Of a stretch of DNA of 51,661 nucleotides, positions 48,654 through 51,661 are shown piece after piece. Source of the DNA: Actinomycetes bacterium (GTDB lineage: Bacteria; Actinomycetota; Acidimicrobiia; Acidimicrobiales; RAAP-2); NCBI GenBank assembly GCA_021822565.1, contig JAKAQM010000007.1, forward strand, positions 1 through 51,661. The letters run 5' to 3'. Each line of letters opens with the position of its first letter. Position 1 is the first letter of the stretch. The translations under genes were made by a program, and so were the position numbers. Under the pieces are notes generated by a model, which was given only the letters and a program-made list of their open reading frames with translations, did not search any database and was not told the DNA's origin.

Positions 48654-49030
48654 CTGCGGCGGGCCCGCTTGAGGGCGCTGGCCAGCTCGGCCACGAGATC
48701 GGGATCGTCAAGATCGTCGACGAATTGCGCAAGCGCTACGCGGGGGTGCGCGCTCGCCGAAAGCAGGGAGCGGATCGCCTGCGCAGTCAGCTCGTCGGGG
48801 TCGCCGGCCGCACGGTAGACGTGGCCCTTGCCTTCCTCCATCCGCTCGACCAGGCGCTTCTCGACGAGACGACCAAGCACGGTCATCACCGTCGTGTACG
48901 CGCGCGTCTCATCGCCGAGACGCTCGAGCACCTCACGTCCAGAGAGCCAGCCGCGAGCCGACCAGAGGACCTCCAGGATCTCGCTCTCCAGGTCGCCCAC
49001 CCGGCGTCCCGCGACCAGCCGTCTCGGCAC
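48650..49030 (-). CDS. BlaI/MecI/CopY-family repressor
   Basis: This 126-aa winged-helix protein has VGDLESEILEVLWSARGWLS, RAYTTVMTVLGRLVEKRLVE and RMEEGKGHVYRAAGDPDELT, followed by a dimerisation tail. The start is a GTG, with AGGAGGTGAT about eight bases upstream. It probably represses itself and the M56 gene through the dyad at 49043-49058. Confidence 0.94.
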   Translation of the reverse strand: MPRRLVAGRRVGDLESEILEVLWSARGWLSGREVLERLGDETRAYTTVMTVLGRLVEKRLVERMEEGKGHVYRAAGDPDELTAQAIRSLLSASAHPRVALAQFVDDLDDPDLVAELASALKRARRR

Positions 49031-49042
49031 CGACCATCACCT

Positions 49043-49058
49043 CCTACGAGTTCGTAGG
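49043..49058. promoter_or_regulatory. BlaI operator candidate
   Basis: CCTACGA-GT-TCGTAGG is a perfect inverted repeat just ahead of, and slightly overlapping, the blaI ribosome-binding site. BlaI-family sites have TAC...GTA symmetry like this. Confidence 0.65.
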
Positions 49059-49558
49059 CTACGCGAGGGACTGGGCATGGCACCAGCACACGAGACTTTG
49101 GCTCAACGCGCTTGCCTTGGGCTCAACAGGGCACGGCGCCGCCCGCAGGGCACCGCAAGACGGGTGCTTCGCGCGTGTCTGCCTGGAGTGAGGCGCTGGA
49201 GCGTCGGTCGATGAGTGCATCTGAGGGGCGCGGCGACGATGCCGTACCGGGGTGGGTCACGGTGCATCGTGGATGCAGCCTGCTCGGGACCACCTGACCG
49301 ATCCTGCGTTCACCTCCGAGCTCATCGTCACCGTGCCCGTAGCCAGCCCGATCCGCAGAGGCGGCCGCCCTCAACGCCGACCCCGCTTCTCACGGTGCCA
49401 GGTGCAGTGCCCGCATGAGCAGCTCGCGTCCGCCAGCATCCCGTGGTTGGCGCCGGCGGCGCACGATCCCGGATCGCAGGAAATGGTCGATGGCGACGGT
49501 CGAGATCCACCTCTTCCCCGCCGACACTCGACCCGGGCCGAACTTCGGGGACCCGCCC
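49059..49558. other. 500-bp stretch without a convincing gene
   Basis: The longest frames (for example plus-strand 49252 onward and minus-strand 49123-49374) have no ribosome-binding site or recognisable domain. The region lies upstream of blaI and downstream of the methyltransferase gene. It may include decayed sequence. Confidence 0.5.
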
Positions 49559-50344
49559 CTACGACAACTGCTTGCGGCATACCACGCGTCGTAGCGGAAT
49601 CCCGATCGTCGACCCGACCCAGCACCTGGTGGCTCGGACGGCCCCCTCGATACGCTCCGATGGCAGCCCTGGAGCATAGAGGGACTCCGCGAAACACGTG
49701 GCGTCGTGCTCGTCCCGGATCGGATAGCGGAAGCATCGACGCTCGTCACTCGCGACGTTGAGGCCGGCTCGCTCCAGACGGGCATGGAGTCGCCAGAGGT
49801 GCACGCGGTTCGGGTACGCGGGCCGCACCTTGCGGAGACAGGACAGCAGGCGCAGGTACCGGACCCGGTCTCGGGTGCTCAACGGCGCCGACCCTGGCAG
49901 GAGGAGGATCAATGTGCCGTCGTCACAGAGCATGCGATGGATCTCGGCGAGTACGGCGTCGACGGGGTCGAAGAGCATGAGCGCCATGGAGCACGCCACG
50001 AGGTCGAAGCCGGCGTCTCGAAACGGCTGCCGCTGCGCGTCGCCTCGCACCAGCACTCTCGGCCCAGCCCTGCCTGCTCTCGCCAGCTCGCCGGGAGATC
50101 GGTCGATGCCCACCCAGCGAAGGTCGGGAGCCCTGCCCTGGAGTGGGCCAGTTCCACAGGCGAGGTCGAGAGCCATGGCGCCCGGCTGGCGGGGTGCGAC
50201 GGCGAGCAACCACGCATATGGGTTCTCGCCGTCGACGTCGCACGCTTGCGACAAGACGTCCTCGGTGATGCCCGGGTGGTGCTGGTGGAACCGGTCGAGA
50301 TAGGACGTCCATAGGGTGGTCGCGTCGGAGATCGCCGGCGTCAT
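49559..50344 (-). CDS. SAM-dependent methyltransferase (Methyltransf_11 type)
   Basis: This 261-aa protein has motif I AMALDLACGTGPLQGRAPDL, the acidic residue region WVGIDRSPGELARAG, FDLVACSMALMLFDPVDAVL and LCDDGTLILLLPGSAPLSTR. ATG 50344 overlaps the stop of the NrtS-like gene (ATGA); sequence upstream in frame was rejected as antisense-like. The substrate is unknown. It is last in an operon with an NrtS-like protein and a zinc-finger anti-sigma-like protein. Confidence 0.88.
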   Translation of the reverse strand: MTPAISDATTLWTSYLDRFHQHHPGITEDVLSQACDVDGENPYAWLLAVAPRQPGAMALDLACGTGPLQGRAPDLRWVGIDRSPGELARAGRAGPRVLVRGDAQRQPFRDAGFDLVACSMALMLFDPVDAVLAEIHRMLCDDGTLILLLPGSAPLSTRDRVRYLRLLSCLRKVRPAYPNRVHLWRLHARLERAGLNVASDERRCFRYPIRDEHDATCFAESLYAPGLPSERIEGAVRATRCWVGSTIGIPLRRVVCRKQLS

Positions 50345-50775
50345 CGGTTCGTGCCGGACCGGCGGCGGAACGGGGCGAGGTAGCCAACGCTGGCGACGAG
50401 GAAGGGCACGAGGTAGTTCGTGGCGATGCGCGCCCAGGTCGATACGTCGAGGTGGCCGGACGCGATGGTGGCGCCCTCGTTCACGCCGGACAGGACCGTG
50501 CCGACCACGCTCGCCACCATCACCCCGGTGCGTAAGGTGTGGCCGCGCGCAATCAATATGCACGCCTCGCGTGGAGAGGACCACGCTGGTGGTGGGCGTC
50601 GCTTCGGATCCCTGGGAGCGTTGTCGTGGTCAATCAGCTTCGCTGTCGTGCGGGCGTCGATTGCCGTCGGCACCCCGGTGCTCACGACGGCCGGCGCTTC
50701 GACCGGGGTAGAGATGCTGACGCGCTCCGGTGCTCCTTCCGGGGTGTTGCCCGGGTCCGGTGACAGGCGGGTCAT
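50341..50775 (-). CDS. NrtS-like small membrane protein (second copy)
   Basis: This 144-aa protein has a low-complexity N-terminus of ~65 residues and then REACILIARGHTLRTGVMVA, SVVGTVLSGVNEGATIASGH and ARIATNYLVPFLVASVGYLA, the same two-helix pattern as the protein encoded at 43383. The NQG motif is NEG here. Its ATG overlaps the stop of the zinc-finger gene. Two copies in one window, each next to a regulator, is notable. Confidence 0.82.
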   Translation of the reverse strand: MTRLSPDPGNTPEGAPERVSISTPVEAPAVVSTGVPTAIDARTTAKLIDHDNAPRDPKRRPPPAWSSPREACILIARGHTLRTGVMVASVVGTVLSGVNEGATIASGHLDVSTWARIATNYLVPFLVASVGYLAPFRRRSGTNR

Positions 50776-51014
50776 CGCCTCTCCGACAGCGTCGAGGCAT
50801 ACCGTGCCAGCCGGGCGACAGCGAGCTCAGGCGGGCGACGATCGCCGATCTGGCCGAGGGCCCCTTTGATCAGCACGAGCCACTCGGCGTCCGCGCTGCA
50901 CGCCCAGCACGCTGCGAGGTGCCGCCGGACCGAGACGGCAAGACCCGGGTCGGCTTCGCCGTCGAGATAGGTCTCGACCCCCCTGCGCAGGGCCCGGTGC
51001 TCACGTTTGCTCAC
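50772..51014 (-). CDS. Zinc-finger anti-sigma-like protein
   Basis: This 80-aa protein has a zf-HC2-type motif: ALRRGVETYLDGEADPGLAV, then SVRRHLAACWACSADAEWLV (H-x3-C-x2-C). This is the zinc-binding anti-sigma domain of actinobacterial ECF regulators. No membrane helix is visible, so it would act in the cytoplasm. I chose the GTG at 51014. GTG 51017 and a longer frame to 51083 are alternatives. It is divergent from the ECF sigma gene and could control it. Confidence 0.78.
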   Translation of the reverse strand: MSKREHRALRRGVETYLDGEADPGLAVSVRRHLAACWACSADAEWLVLIKGALGQIGDRRPPELAVARLARYASTLSERR

Positions 51015-51023
51015 CACGCTCGG

Positions 51024-51059
51024 GGAACCCGCTGGCCTCGGCGTACATTCCCTGGAATG
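51024..51059. promoter_or_regulatory. Divergent promoter region of the ECF sigma gene
   Basis: CATTCC-CT-GGAATG (51046-51059) is an inverted repeat with 6-bp arms. GGAAC (51024-51028) followed 13 bases later by CGTA (51042-51045) loosely resembles an ECF promoter, but the spacing is shorter than usual. Confidence 0.35.
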
Positions 51060-51087
51060 CCGAGCGGGGTGAGGGGGTTCCACGACT

Positions 51088-51648
51088 GTGCACGAGGCCG
51101 GTGAGCACTGCCATGGCGGGGACGCGTTCGCCCGCTACGTGCTGCCCGAGCTGGAGGTGCTCGCCAAGGTGGCGTTCTCGATCACGCGCAACAGCGCGGA
51201 CGCAGAGGACCTCGTCCAAGAAACCCTGCTGTGCGCCTACCGGGCAATCGACCGCTTCGATGGCGCCCACCCCCGGGCCTGGCTGTTCACCATCATGCGC
51301 AACGCCGAGGCCAAGCGGTACCGGCGGCGCCGGCCGCAGCTGCTGCGTGACCCGGACCAGCCCGGGCGCATGGAAGCCGCCGATCCGCGCGGCGGTGTCG
51401 CGTCTCCCGAGGAAGTGGTCGTGGGCGCGGAATTCGACGCCGTGGTGGCTCAGTGCCTGGCGTCACTTCCCGAGCGGCACCGCCAGGTGGTCGAGCTCGT
51501 CGACATCGACGGACTCTCCTATGCCGAGGCGGCAGAAGCGATCGGCGTGCCAGTCGGCACCGTCATGAGCCGGCTGCATCGTGCCCGGACCCGGATCCGC
51601 CAGCGCCTCAGCGCTGCTGGCCTCGCACCGAAGAGGAGCATGCGATGA
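51088..51648 (+). CDS. ECF-type RNA polymerase sigma factor
   Basis: This 186-aa protein has a region 2 (LPELEVLAKVAFSITRNSAD, AEDLVQETLLCAYRAIDRFD, WLFTIMRNAEAKRYRRRR) and a region 4 (CLASLPERHRQVVELVDIDG, LSYAEAAEAIGVPVGTVMSR, LHRARTRIRQRL). This is the SigE/SigR-like layout. The GTG at 51088 follows GAGGGGG by ten bases. The stop overlaps the next gene (ATGA), which may be its anti-sigma factor. The divergent zinc-finger gene is another candidate partner. Confidence 0.94.
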   Translation: MHEAGEHCHGGDAFARYVLPELEVLAKVAFSITRNSADAEDLVQETLLCAYRAIDRFDGAHPRAWLFTIMRNAEAKRYRRRRPQLLRDPDQPGRMEAADPRGGVASPEEVVVGAEFDAVVAQCLASLPERHRQVVELVDIDGLSYAEAAEAIGVPVGTVMSRLHRARTRIRQRLSAAGLAPKRSMR

Positions 51649-51661
51649 AGGTGTGGAACGC
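51645..51661 (+). CDS. Start of a gene coupled to the sigma factor (partial)
   Basis: An ATG overlapping the sigma stop (ATGA), with AGGAG six bases ahead, opens a frame reading MKVWN before the window ends. By position it may encode an anti-sigma factor, but nothing can be verified. Confidence 0.5.

Noticed and set aside
2-51661. tRNA, rRNA and CRISPR arrays
   Set aside because: No cloverleaf-like T-arm plus acceptor pairing, rRNA segment or spaced repeat array was noticed by eye; this was not a systematic search.

Overview
This window is GC-rich DNA, almost certainly from an actinomycete-lineage bacterium (Actinomycetota). I infer this from the strong GC3 bias, the frequent GTG starts and 4-bp ATGA/GTGA gene overlaps, an actinobacterial-type Tad pilus locus (CpaE-like, TadA, TadB, TadC, Flp, TadE, TadG and a LysM-BTAD protein), BlaI/M56 and MmyB-type regulators, and a LexA-box-like palindrome close to the actinobacterial consensus. 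A sulfur-handling operon, several metal-thiol operons and ArsR regulators would fit a metal- and sulfur-rich habitat such as that of Acidimicrobiia, but that assignment is a guess.

Layout. (1) 1-2.6 kb is mobile-element debris: a possible recombinase tail, a twin-HTH protein, a small protein behind an SOS-box-like site, and an intact IS110-family transposase with a long non-coding leader that could hold its bridge RNA. (2) 2.6-16.8 kb is a minus-strand operon that looks like phage defence. In order of transcription it encodes an XRE repressor, an ImmA/IrrE protease, a 1797-aa helicase with DUF1998-like and nuclease-like ends (DruE-like), a 913-aa SNF2-type helicase (DISARM DrmD-like), a 1344-aa adenine methyltransferase (DISARM DrmMI-like) and an unrecognised 331-aa protein. 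(3) 16.8-20.1 kb, divergent, holds one or two small ORFs, an 824-aa RecF/SMC-like ATPase with a zinc-hook motif, and a coupled 126-aa helical partner. This is probably a second defence module. (4) 20.1-31.8 kb is one long minus-strand Tad/Flp pilus operon, ending with a prepilin peptidase and a membrane LysM-BTAD regulator. (5) 32-38.2 kb holds an MmyB-type regulator preceded by five 15-bp iterons, a decayed cation-transporter pseudogene, an ArsR-led operon of thiol- and methionine-rich small proteins with a methyltransferase, and a PadR operon on the minus strand. (6) 38.3-42.5 kb is an ArsR-rhodanese / cysteine desulfurase / DsrE / SQR-like / LmbE operon. (7) 42.4-47.3 kb looks like a mercury- or soft-metal-related region: a MerB-like fragment, an ArsR regulator, an NrtS-like protein, and a minus-strand operon of two CC-motif membrane proteins, two TlpA-like redoxins, an anchored exported protein and a CxxC metal-binding-like protein. 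(8) 47.6-51.7 kb holds a BlaI/M56 pair, a methyltransferase / NrtS / zinc-finger anti-sigma operon, and a divergent ECF sigma factor whose downstream gene runs off the window.

How the parts work together. The defence operon pairs two helicases and a DNA methyltransferase under a repressor/protease switch, and the adjacent ATPase pair shares its upstream region. The Tad genes are chained by stop-start overlaps and encode pilins, assembly platform, motor ATPase and processing peptidase. Two ArsR genes about 4.5 kb apart carry the same ATCTATAGAT palindrome just upstream, which suggests linked control of the thiol/metal operon and the sulfane-sulfur operon. No tRNA, rRNA or CRISPR array was seen.
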